Part shown: positions 36,552 through 46,414 of the stretch, piece by piece
How positions within the stretch are numbered: the first letter of the stretch is position 1
How the letters are laid out: every line of letters begins with the position of its first letter
From: Cerrena zonata
Taxonomy: Eukaryota > Basidiomycota > Agaricomycetes > Polyporales > Cerrenaceae
Direction: 5' to 3'
DNA: 64,000 nt
Assembly: GCA_038087015.1 (NCBI GenBank)
Contig: JASBNA010000010.1
Coordinates: forward strand, 558,001-622,000
Notes under the pieces: model-generated
Databases searched by the model: none
What the model saw: only the letters and a program-made list of their open reading frames with translations
Told to the model about the DNA's origin: nothing
Program-made: the position numbers and the translations under genes

Positions 36552-36583
36552 ACGCGACTACGATCACGTGTAGGATGTTCAAC
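36552..36583 (+). promoter_or_regulatory. Conserved CACGTG promoter block, copy 3
   Basis: ACGCGACTACGATCACGTGT followed by AGGATGTTCAAC, 201 bases upstream of the ATG at 36784. Identical to the block A copy. Confidence 0.6.
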
Positions 36584-36702
36584 TAGGTCCCTGCGCTTGA
36601 GCTCCCTTTTGTTGTTCCAGTTTCAACCTATCTGCTCACGCGGAAACACCAAAGTAAACCCTCAGTCCCACACAAGATCTGACAACGTTCGAAACCACGA
36701 AG

Positions 36703-36766
36703 GTGAGCATATCGTGTTCGAGTGGCTGTCTTGTATTCTCGTCTCATACTATCCTAAATTTCGCAG
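36703..36766 (+). other. 5'-UTR intron of LRR-like gene 3 (64 nt)
   Basis: GTGAGC donor and ttcgcag acceptor, 17 bases before the start codon. Same length as in the two paralogues. Confidence 0.6.
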
Positions 36767-36783
36767 CCCGTATAACAATAACC

Positions 36784-37842
36784 ATGACAGATCATCTCGT
36801 AGATCCCGAAAGCATCACACACACCGACACCGACACCGACCACTCTACAACCTCTAATCACCTTTCCTCTGACGGCAGCGACCCTGAAGAACACACAGAT
36901 CACCCGGCTTTTCCTCTAGGCCTTAGGGTCTCGATTTCCCAACTCTCAACATTGGTCCTCTCCCTCGGGTCTAACGGGACCAACTCTCGAGTGGATCCCC
37001 AACGTATCGTGTCACTTCTCGCTCGGTGTCATAACCTCAAGAATCTCTCCCTCCGCAACGTGATCACAGCTCCCCCGTTCGGTATCCCCTCGTATAATCG
37101 AGTGTATCTCTCCCGTCTCCAATCCCTCTGTCTCTCTGACGGTGCTCATGAAACAGCCTCTATACTCCATCACCTTGTAACCCCCTCCGACGCGAAAGTC
37201 GACATCAATATGATCACCTTACCAGATCTCGAAGCCCTCTTCGATATGTTCTACTTTGTTGGCCGGACACTTCGAAGTGGCTTCATCTCGATGCGGCAAT
37301 CAGTCGAGGCTCTCAGTCTACAACCAACGATTGGAGGGTTGGTGGTTAAAGCCTACGTTGACATACCTGCATTACAAGATATATGCGATCCAGAGTCGGC
37401 AGCCTCTGTTCGACTTTCTTTCCCTGTTCGAGACCAAAATCGACCATGGACGAATGGATTGTTCTTGGCGATAGCCACAGATCTGCATATCTCCTCGCTC
37501 AAGCTACTGCTTATGGGAGACTTGGCTGTCGAATTCCTGGCAGATGCAGCCTTGACATCTTTCCTCAATTGCATGCCGATGATGGAAAGAATATGCTTGG
37601 TTGAAACAAAGCTAGATATACCTGTGGACACGTCACACTGGGAAGCTGTAATAACCCTTGGCTCGGGCAAACAGCCCGAACTGGCTGACATCTACCATGA
37701 GCTTGGGCGAACTGTTAATGCCGAAGTGTACTTTCGAAGTCTCTGTAGATTATTGATAAGTTGTGAGGATTCGGGGCTCGGCGTTTGTGACGTTCGCGTG
37801 GAGCGCATACGAGCTGCGGGTGAAGAGGAGGAGGCTTTGTAA
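36784..37842 (+). CDS. F-box-family leucine-rich protein lacking an F-box, paralogue 3
   Basis: 352 residues from ATG 36784 (MTDHLVDPESITHTDTDTD), a close duplicate of 18509-19564. It has the same Asp/His/Thr-rich head and the same LRR-like ladder: ISQLSTLVLSLGSNGTNSRV, LKNLSLRNVITAPPFG, RLQSLCLSDGAHETASILHH, ISSLKLLLMGDL and MERICLVETKLDIPVDTSHW. The C-terminus is slightly longer and acidic (AAGEEEEAL). Differences from paralogue 2 are scattered substitutions that keep the frame open, consistent with purifying selection after duplication. No F-box, signal peptide or membrane segment. Function unknown. Confidence 0.78.
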   Translation: MTDHLVDPESITHTDTDTDHSTTSNHLSSDGSDPEEHTDHPAFPLGLRVSISQLSTLVLSLGSNGTNSRVDPQRIVSLLARCHNLKNLSLRNVITAPPFGIPSYNRVYLSRLQSLCLSDGAHETASILHHLVTPSDAKVDINMITLPDLEALFDMFYFVGRTLRSGFISMRQSVEALSLQPTIGGLVVKAYVDIPALQDICDPESAASVRLSFPVRDQNRPWTNGLFLAIATDLHISSLKLLLMGDLAVEFLADAALTSFLNCMPMMERICLVETKLDIPVDTSHWEAVITLGSGKQPELADIYHELGRTVNAEVYFRSLCRLLISCEDSGLGVCDVRVERIRAAGEEEEAL

Positions 37843-38690
37843 AGCATGGAGAAAACACCTTGATCTCTTTTGTCGTCTGCTATGGTATATCGACAATGTC
37901 TCTGGAGTCATTATAGACGAGGCTGTTCCGGAGTCTTCATAATTATTTTCTCAACCCCCTAATTCACAAGCCGCCTCCGGGGATTGTGACGTTAAAGACA
38001 TTGCACGACCCTCAAGACTCGGTACTTCGTCTGCAGTGTGTCTGGAAACACTTAGATGTCCTGCGGTAGGAATACAACTTGATCAACAATCTAGATATAT
38101 CGAGATCTGCAGTATACGGAGTATTCAAGTTGGGATAGTGTTTGGCATTGCTTGGCAGCAGCCTCCAAGTAATGACCATATTCGGTATATCCGAATAATC
38201 TGACGGGTTGTCGAAACAATTGCGGTATCATTTAGGCTTATGGAGTTTGCAGAGAGTTTCTACTACCACAGAATCGCCTTCAGCTACTCTTGGCTTGCAG
38301 CTGGCATGTCCCTAACCCAAGTTCAGCGGTGAAAAAGATACAATGATTGAAAACGGACATCTACAACTAATCTAACAAAGTACTACTAATGAAAGAGACC
38401 TCGCCGATCTGGAGTACTCCTACTTAAAGGGACCCCATGATACCATCTACAAAGTACTACTAATGAAAGAGACCTCAAGACGTTCAAGTTGTTTTGAAAC
38501 CGCAGGTATCTCCACACCTCGTATCCTACATTCCGCATTCCACATTCCACATCCACCCCGACGCTCGAGCTTTGACAGGCCCACACGTAACAGATCCGCA
38601 AAAGCACGCGGATATAGAGAAATCTGAAGATAAATAGAAGCGGAGGTCCGATATGCTCGAAAGGACCGGATGAGTTCGACGAGTTCACCG
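37843..38690. other. 3' flank of LRR-like gene 3
   Basis: Nearly identical to 19565-20440, including the 74-base-offset tandem duplication (about 38377-38477) and the recurring CATATTCGGTATATCCGA motif near 38178. No coding sequence. Confidence 0.4.
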
Positions 38691-38691
38691 T

Positions 38692-39680
38692 TTAGGTCAG
38701 GTGTAATTCGAGTAAGAACGTCTCAGCTAGATGAGATTGCTGAGGAGATTCGACGTTGTACATCCGCAGGTGATGTGAGTAGATCTTGTCGAATGGAGTC
38801 GTTCTATTGACCGAGGGAGGGTGAATGGTGTTCTCGACGACGTTAGTCTGCGTGTGAACAGATCATCAGCATCAAGTTCGCGATCTATGAATACCAGAAC
38901 AAACTTACCGATTGTGAGAAGACACCATCGTTTAGCAAAGCGTGATAGTCTCGACCCGGGACGGGAGTCTAGGATGCACATGATATCAGCATGAGCCCGG
39001 CTTGTGTTAGACGAAAATGAGATAACGTACCGACCGGGGACATTTCACCACTTATACCCGTATCCAGACCAAGGCGATGTTCCCCTCCAAACGACGGAGA
39101 GTCTGAGTATAAAATGAGTATAATATTGACGAATGAATCTGAGAGATAAACATACCGGGGTGAGAGATCGTCTGTGTGAACGCGGAAACAAAAAGGTCAG
39201 ACATCGAGGCTCGCATCCGTGCGGCGGCGTGTTCTAAACGAACAGTAAGCACAAGATTGACCAACAACATCGGAAGAACATACCTTGAAAGCGTCTTCAT
39301 CAAGCCAAACATAACCATTGCTATCTTCAAAAGCCTGTTCTCTGTCGAACTTGGCACTGATAATATCATCGCTGTATGAGCCAGGCGGTTGTGGAAGTAA
39401 TGGAGGACAACCCTTACCTAGGAAGGTAACATGTAATCCTCGCTGCTCACGTATGTGAGGCTCTGACACCATACAGTTGATGGGTCGGGACCGAGAAGTA
39501 AGATGTATGTTCTCTGAGGTTGGGAGGCTGACAGAATGACGGACTATGAAGAGGATGTTAGCGTCTGATATTGGGTTGGATGGAGGCTGACCGGAACTCA
39601 CCGAGGCTGAATGTCTGGAAGAAGAGTAACAAAGTGCTGGATGTTATATCTCCAGCACCCGTAGTGTTGAGTGCTCGTTG
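38692..39680 (-). CDS. Multi-exon gene Z of unknown function, copy B (N-terminus unresolved)
   Basis: Six minus-strand exons chain with consistent phase: 39680-39602, 39543-39284, 39233-39156, 39084-39058, 38968-38909 and 38847-38692, ending TAA. The chain gives 220 codons without an internal stop, and every intron has GT...AG ends. Visible segments are QRALNTTGAGDITSSTLLLF, HLTSRSRPINCMVSEPHI, FDREQAFEDSNGYVWLDEDA and YHALLNDGVFSQSTNVVENT. Further exons probably lie towards 40020, where a TATAAG and pyrimidine-rich leader sit on the minus strand, but I cannot fix the start. Some middle exons read more protein-like in another frame, so the model may be imperfect. The block A copy carries a nonsense codon. 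No known domain recognised. Confidence 0.4.
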
Positions 39681-40368
39681 CTATACCGAGACAAAGGTTA
39701 GCCACTGTCGAGTACTAGTAACGATGAAGCTGAAGGGCTTACCTGAGAGAGCTCAATGCTCGCTCGCAGCGGCACGACACCTGCTTCGACCTACGTATGT
39801 AGGGAATGCGGCGGGCAGAAAAGGGCATCTTCGGTGTCATCGCGTCTTGCGCGGGCAGGACAGAGATGGAGGTGCATCTATGTACGCGAGGATATGTTGG
39901 CGGCTAGTACGAAGCGGGAGGCCAAGCAAGCTCCTAGTATTCCACTCGTGTTGGTGACGATGGTGGTGGTAGGAGGGGAAGATGGGAGAAAGGAAGACGG
40001 GCAGGGATCTGCAAACTTATACAGTTTCCAAATGGGTGAGGCTGACACTTGGCTCCTTTTGGAAATTCTGTACCGGCAAGCCTTTAATGTTGAAAGTGAG
40101 CCGCTTCGCATCGTCAGTCCGGATAGATTGAAGTCTCGGTGACCTCAGTGATGACACCTCTGAGTTCCGCTCATTACCAGTTCATCACTGCTACAGATTG
40201 TCCGGGACACAGTCATTGTATGCTGCGGTACACAGAAAACACTACAAGGAAGTCCCGCAGAGGACTACAGCACAGGGGACACTCGTACGCAGTCTTTTCA
40301 GATAGAATAAAATCTTCTCGATCTGTATCTTGAACATACCATAGAACACAATTAAGATGCCTATTTCA

Positions 40369-42555
40369 TCAAGCCAGAGGCCAGTCAGGATTCCATGTAC
40401 GGATGAGGTCACTCAATCTTGGCCTCAAGTATTCGTCTGAAAGTTTACTGCGTTGAAGGTACACACATGCCCATTCGACACACTCTCGACGAGAGTACGT
40501 CCATGCCGATCCGTCGACCCTGGTCAGAAGCTCTGCGAGTTCACGCATCACCTTAAAAATACCTCTGCTATGTTTTCGTATGACAGCTTCGGGGGTGAGT
40601 CCCTCTAATACGATAGCGAAGACGTAAGTGAGAACGACTGGGTCCAACGGGATTTCAAAGTCAGACCCCTTGGTGTTTCTCTGAATTTCGGTAACGCAGT
40701 CAACGATTTTCTCGATGTCGGAGTCAGGTTGCGGGTGGTTCCAGAGGGAGTGGATAAGAGTTCTGGTCGCTGCTACCAGGTTGTTTCCGAAATGATTTCC
40801 TGTGAGTCCTAATCAACTCACAACACGTAGATAACGAAAGACATATAACTGTACCAATCTCGTATGATTCCCTCTCCTGTGGAGATAATGGCAAGAATAG
40901 GTTCCTGAAGTGTCCGTTCGTGGTGCGGAGTTGGATGGTGTACATGGTAAGTATGGAAAACGCCGCAGATGTTGGGCCGTCTTGGATGGCTTGAACAACC
41001 ATCGGAAGCGATTGGCCAGGAATTGGGAAATCGCTGAATAGGTCGTATGAATTCGTGATGGAGAATGTGAGCCCAATATACAATTGCTGAAAGACGAATT
41101 GATGGTGAACATTCCCAACCCGCATGATTGGATGTTCATTCTTGTTGATAGCATCGAGGAATATGTCAGAAAGACGGCCTTTTCTTCTGTCGGGTATTGT
41201 GACATTGTGATTTGCATATTGACTTGGATCGTCTCTATTCAGATCCTGGATACACCTGGCCATATCCTCGCCTACACACTCTCGAAGACACTCCCTGAAT
41301 GTTTCCCCCAGCTGCTTGCCTTGCAAGATGTTATCGACATCGGCAAGTGTAGGGAAGTCCCAGCCTTGAGCCTTGCAAACGAATTCCTCTTCGTTCGCTT
41401 CCCACGCCTTCGCCCAAGCCTTTAACCGCAGATAGAGACTCTTCGTACGATATCTGCAATCTAATTCGATGGTAGAGTCATACAATCTATGTGCAAGATG
41501 TAGCGGCCACGCATGGCTTATATGACGGATATGTCGAAGAAGTTCTTTGAGGATTGGAGTTTTGCACGGACATTGAGAGGAGAATACGGGAGCAATAGTG
41601 GTAAGGAGGAAGAAGGAGAACCAAAAAAGCATAACTGCTGTTGTGATCCACCCGACAAGGGAGTTCAAGTCGTGAAGGAACAACCCGAGCCCGATGAAGA
41701 ATAGGAGGAGTGCGAGTTGGAGTAACAGTGGGAGGAAAGAGGCGAGTTCAAAGACCTGCCAGTGCTTCATCCCGAGTTCACGGAAGAACCGTAATTTCAC
41801 TTGTTCTCGGGGGTCCTGAGAATCGCGCGCCATAAATTCATGGAACCACTGTTTGACAAGGATCCAAGAGAAGCGGTAATGAGTGCGATGACAAGACTCA
41901 ATGACCACAGGGTGTTAATTGGGACAGCAAATCTCGGGGTAGTGACAGTCGGGGAAGTGAATGGGTGCATGGTAGAGTTGACAAAGCCCCCGGCGATTGT
42001 CATACTGGCGAGTTGTGCAGACATTTGTTGCAGGATTTGGACAGTGGTGTCCTCAGGTTGCTGCTGCAATGTCTTGTACGACTCGACGATGAACGCAGTA
42101 ATAACAGCCGAGAATAGACCGGCCTGTTGAGATTGATAAGAATATTAGGTATGATTGCATAGAAACTGACAACAGCACTCACGAGAACTAATAGGGTGTC
42201 GATGTCCTCCTTCGCATCCTCTACTCGTTCTTTATCGTAATTACGAATTAAATCGGACAGTCTTGCCCACCCCGCTTGTTTTGATTCTGTACGGCATAAC
42301 GCTTCTTTGGTCGCGGGGTTGGACTCGCTCATGTCTGATACGAAAGGGGAGGATGTCTGATCTGCAAGTGGACTTTTTTGAATGAGCTGTGTATCGTCAA
42401 AGTCTGAGTTCGGCTCTTGTAGGGCGATCTGGTTTAAATATTTAAAAATCAAGCTTTGTTTGTATGGCATAGGTACATACCACCCTTTCTCTCCTAGACG
42501 TCTTACGTTGTCTCTTTGTGTTATTTCTGTTGCTGGAACTGGAGAGTGTGTTCAT
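40369..42555 (-). CDS. DUF6535-domain multi-pass membrane protein (one frame break)
   Basis: Start ATG 42555 (NTLSSSSNRNNTKRQRKTSR), an intron, then the DUF6535 signature WARLSDLIRNYDKERVEDAK...DIDTLLVL. A further intron leads to AGLFSAVITAFIVESYKTLQ. Membrane segments include WSLSLVIALITASLG and LASFLPLLLQLALLLFFIGL, GLFLHDL, then VGWITTAVMLFWFSFFLLTT. A long soluble part rich in charged helices follows. The last exon (40369 to about 40800) ends WNPDWPLA. Around 41860-41866 the frame slips: ITASLG and ILVKQWFHEFM are in different frames, as if one G were missing from CTTGG(G)ATC. This may be decay or a sequencing error. DUF6535 proteins are common in Agaricomycetes and of unknown function. 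Confidence 0.75.
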
Positions 42556-43530
42556 GAGGATTCCGATAGGTGGGGTGTATGTGTGGACAGGGTGGAAGTA
42601 ATGAGAACGCCGAAGACCTGTGTTATGCACAGCAAACGAGGAGAGCCATTCTTCAATGGCGTTTTGACAAGGCGTGAGAGCGAGTAGCAATCGTAATCCA
42701 GCGTTCGGTGGGAAGCGTTTAAGTCGACGATACTGCTCTGATTTCAGCCAAAATTCTGAGTAGATAGTTGACAACTGTATGATAGTCACAAGAGACGAAC
42801 TTCCGTAAACCGAGGTAGATACGTTCATTTCGGTAGTTCGAGAAAAAACAGCCATGTCTGCCTCCGGGATAGTCACTCGTAAGGAAATCTTAGGATCGTA
42901 GGTTGTCGGTCAGTCGCCAGCCTCCTTGTACGAGATGAGTAAGATAAGGGTCTGTGTTTATGGGCAAAGGGAGCTAGTATTGTCATACGGGCAGAGGGCT
43001 GGTACGAAAACGACCTTCGAAGAGACATGTAAGTGCGTCCGTCGAAAGAGACAAGCAAAGTGATTGTTTTCGTTGATCGACAAGACGTATTCCTAAGCCG
43101 TCCTAACTTGTACGTGGCACAAGACGGCCTGTAAACTATACCATCGGAATGATGCCGAACCTATCGGTAGTTGAAGGCCTACATCAACGGTCCGTTTTTG
43201 TTTCGTTTCGATCACCACATTGGGCACATTTGACCTCGGAGATCAGTTAGCATTGAGACGTCGAAGTAGGTCACGTACTGTCAGTCCAAATATATTGTCC
43301 CTGCGTATTTACAGCTTTTGGAAACATCCAAGCCTACGTATACGCGGCCGGTACCTGAAATGGTAGTAGTACGATGGCTAGTGTCGATGTCATCGAGGAG
43401 ATGCAAGCGTTGCCAGAATTAGAGAAAAGAGCATCTCGAAAATATTCCGGAACATTATAAGGCATGCTATTCGTTTCGTGAAGGGGATATCTTTCGAAAA
43501 ATAAAGCTTGCAGACCTAGGTGATGGGAGA
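42556..43530. other. Intergenic, nothing recognised
   Basis: About 1 kb between the divergent DUF6535 and small plus-strand genes. Open minus frames near 42560-42876 are upstream of the DUF6535 start and show no domain. Confidence 0.35.
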
Positions 43531-43627
43531 GTGATCGACATCCGGCCCGGAGCGTCTAGACCAAATCGCTTTGTAGCACTCGTTTACGCTCGTTTACTAT
43601 TCAACGCTTCACCTTTTGTCAAAATCA

Positions 43628-44092
43628 TGTCCTCCAACCGCAATGATTTTGACTCTAGTAACATCAGTGATCTCAGCAATATCTCAAATCTCTCAATAGA
43701 GACCTCTGCAAGCTTTCAATCGACCAGCTCTGGTCGGTCGGTGGCAGCGTACATATCTCGAGAATATCAGAATCGAGTCGAACTCCTCATAAAGAGCGAT
43801 GAGACAACTGACCACCTTATCAGACGGGCTGAAGGGTCGATCGAATCTTTTGCCGCCGCTGAAGAAGGTCTATACTTATGAACAAGCGCAAGTTCGCCTT
43901 GATCGAATTATGAGTGCCATAATGTACCACGCGGCTGATGCAGGAGGTAATGATTCGCAACGTTATGTGGCTTCCGCAATCGTTATAGCTAGGAGTATAT
44001 CAATGGAGCGGATGGAGAACCTGGCAGTTGCCTGGCTGACACATCTGTTGTACATATGTGCTCAAGTACTGGTCCATCACACGACACGGTGA
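43628..44092 (+). CDS. Small gene of unknown function, one frame shift
   Basis: ATG 43628 opens a Ser/Asn-rich head (SSNRNDFDSSNISDLSNISN) and a helical part (SVAAYISREYQNRVELLIKS, DHLIRRAEGSIESFAAAEE). At GAAGAAGGTC (43861-43870) the frame ends shortly after, but the next frame continues with VYTYEQAQVRLDRIMSAIMY and SMERMENLAVAWLTHLLYIC, then VLVHHTTR to TGA at 44090. One extra G would explain this; no intron fits. The product would be about 154 residues, mostly helical and intracellular. No family is recognised. A homologue in another fungus would settle whether the two halves are one protein. Confidence 0.4.
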
Positions 44093-44361
44093 CAAAGTCG
44101 CCTTTTAATCATACTTAGGCGTGACTAGGCAATCTTCAACATATGTTTTAGGCCTATAATTCTGAGGTTATTACCTCTCATGCCTCCATTACTTCGATTG
44201 GTGACAGATGATATAATCAGACAATAAGAAGTAGACATCATCAACAAATGTTATGACTCGAACTTTGAAGCAGCTATGATCAGTGTGATCAAGATTCTAT
44301 TCGAAATCGTCGTCACCAACAAGTATCGCATACTATCATCCGCGCTGAGATCGGTGTATCT

Positions 44362-46414
44362 TTAGTCGCAATGCTTCCTAAAGAGGACCTTGGCACTGGG
44401 GTCGGGATAGACCGAGCTCACAAACCAGATGTCTTCAGGTCGAGATCCAGCGTTCTCGAATTTAACGTCATAGTTCATAACGACATGAGCGAAGATTGCT
44501 TTCAGTTCGTTTGCTGCAAAGAACCTCCCGGGGCTAGGCCGTAACATCAGCTTGCTTACGAAGGTGTATTCATTCTCACCACTCACCAGGCGTATCTTCC
44601 ATGACCGAAAGGGATGAAATCCACAGCAGTGCCTACGATTTGATGTCGATTACCTTCGCCTTCCTTTTCCCGTAGCTTGGAGAATCTCCAAGGATCGAAG
44701 ACTGTGGGATCGGGGTAGTTCTCTGCATCCAGATGAGTCGGACCCGAAGCGGCGGCAAACACTGTCCCCGCAGGAAGAAATGTCCCATTTGAAAGTGTTA
44801 TATCTTTCATCGCTTTACGGGTGAGTGACACTGCGGAATACTTCGTCAATAACTAAAACATGAAAGTAGAAAGTAAAACGTACACCCATCGACACCATTC
44901 AGCCGCAAAGACTCCCGTATGAAGCTATCCACCTTTTTCATCCGCTGCATTGCCGTCTTGGTCCATCCTTCTGCATTTATAGCAGCGTCGACTTCCTCCC
45001 TCAAAGGATGCATATACTCAGGATGGGCAGCGAGATGATATAGCGCATGGGTGAAACTCTAAAATACTATCAGCGGCTTATGCGCGGGTTCAACATCTCC
45101 GAAGACTTACAGTTGATGAGGTGTGAATGGACGCGAAGTTGACAAGCATCATATACCCTACAATGTCGTCAATGCCTTTACCTTTACTGACCGCGAGATC
45201 AATAAACCATTGGAGCATATCGTCCTAGGGGGTAATCAGTCGCCGTAGAGCTGAATTGGCGGGGAAATAGATATGTACTGACCGGTTTTTCGGACCATAC
45301 ATTGCCAGAGCGCTTCATATCGTTCAGACGTTGCTCGATGAGAGGCCCGAGATACTTCTTTGCCTCCAAATTTCCACGCCTTCCCTCGTCGAAGAACAAA
45401 CTGACCAGACTACGTATTCAGAGTCAGTCTTTTACGGCATAGAGTGAAAACACCAAATTACAGACGGTTTTAACATTTCAGGGAAGCAAGCCATAATTTC
45501 AGCGGTTTTCGCAATAGCTAGGGTATGATTGACCGAAAGTTTGAGATAATCCTGATTATGACCTGATGTGCAACGTCAATAAGGTACTATCGATTGGAGT
45601 GAGGCTTTCAAAGCACTTACAGACTGGGATACCTACGAAGACACGACTACTGACACGTGCCACTATGGTTTGCATCGTTTGAAGAGCATTTACCGGTGTC
45701 CATTCTAAGCGATCGTAATGTCAGAATAAATAAATAAGAACCAACGTGTGTAGATAGAATAGCACAGACCAGCTGAAATGGGAATCAAGTCGTTGAACGA
45801 CATGGTGATCTCATCCCTGAAATCGTCGAAGAACGTGGAGATGTGTCGAGTGAGCTGGTCGCGGACCACTTCGATATGTAGCGGCTCAGATAGGACACCG
45901 TTTCCGAAACTGTGATGGAGTTGGAGGAACTATAGAAATAAGGTAAAGAAATTATTGTACATATATTTAATAGCGAGACGAGAGAACTTACTTCATCCAA
46001 TGCGTGACTGAGTGATGCCTGGTCCTCTGGAAGTTTGCGGACCTCGTCGATCAGCTTAGACCCGCTAATGACAACGAGCCAGTGGTTGAGCATCGCAACT
46101 TTGAAAACACCCCCTTTGAACTAGGAAAATATTACATCTCTGCAAGAGAATTAAAACGGTGGAACACGAACCTTTTGATAGCCTTCTTGAATCATAGCTT
46201 TGTTGTCCCGAATGAACCGATATGTACCCAAATACGAGAAGAGAGGCAAGGTCGGCCCAACGGTCGGTATATCATGGAGCTACAGTGTGATGATGTCCGA
46301 GTCAGCCTTGGAAAAGGATAAGCAGGAGTAAATTACATTAACAAACCGCCATCGGTAGAATAGAACGGTTGTTAGAGAAACAACCACGTAGAGATATAAG
46401 ACAGGACCTTCCAT
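44362..46414 (-). CDS. Cytochrome P450 monooxygenase
   Basis: Start ATG 46414 with a membrane anchor (VLYLYVVVSLTTVLFYRWRF). Exons then read LHDIPTVGPTLPLFSYLG and FKGGVFKVAMLNHWLVVISG. The oxygen-binding helix region is LVNFASIHTSSTSFTHALYH. The ExxR helix reads ESLR, the PERF-like stretch DPWRFSKL, and the haem loop FIPFGHGRYA-C-PGRFFAANE. The haem-ligand Cys codon is built across an intron (TG at the end of one exon, C at the start of the next). The C-terminus (NAGSRPEDIWFVSSVYPDP) resembles agaricomycete P450s of the ent-kaurene-oxidase-like type. All hallmark residues are present and no break was seen. An ER-bound oxygenase; substrate unknown. No obvious terpene or polyketide gene lies nearby, so a cluster role is not indicated. 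Confidence 0.88.

Larger units (their letters stand above)
32830..40068. repeat. Duplicated block B (direct repeat of 14330-21825)
   Basis: Same gene order as block A. The nearly identical core begins near 36512 (cgacattcc...ggccaccgaaacaaggagag) and ends near 40068 (caaatgggtgaggctgac). Unique sequence with the DUF6535 gene follows immediately. Confidence 0.85.

Noticed and set aside
14330..40068. Blocks A/B as a transposon or retroelement
   Set aside because: No reverse transcriptase, transposase, integrase or clear terminal repeats were visible. The gene content is F-box-family and unknown host-like genes.
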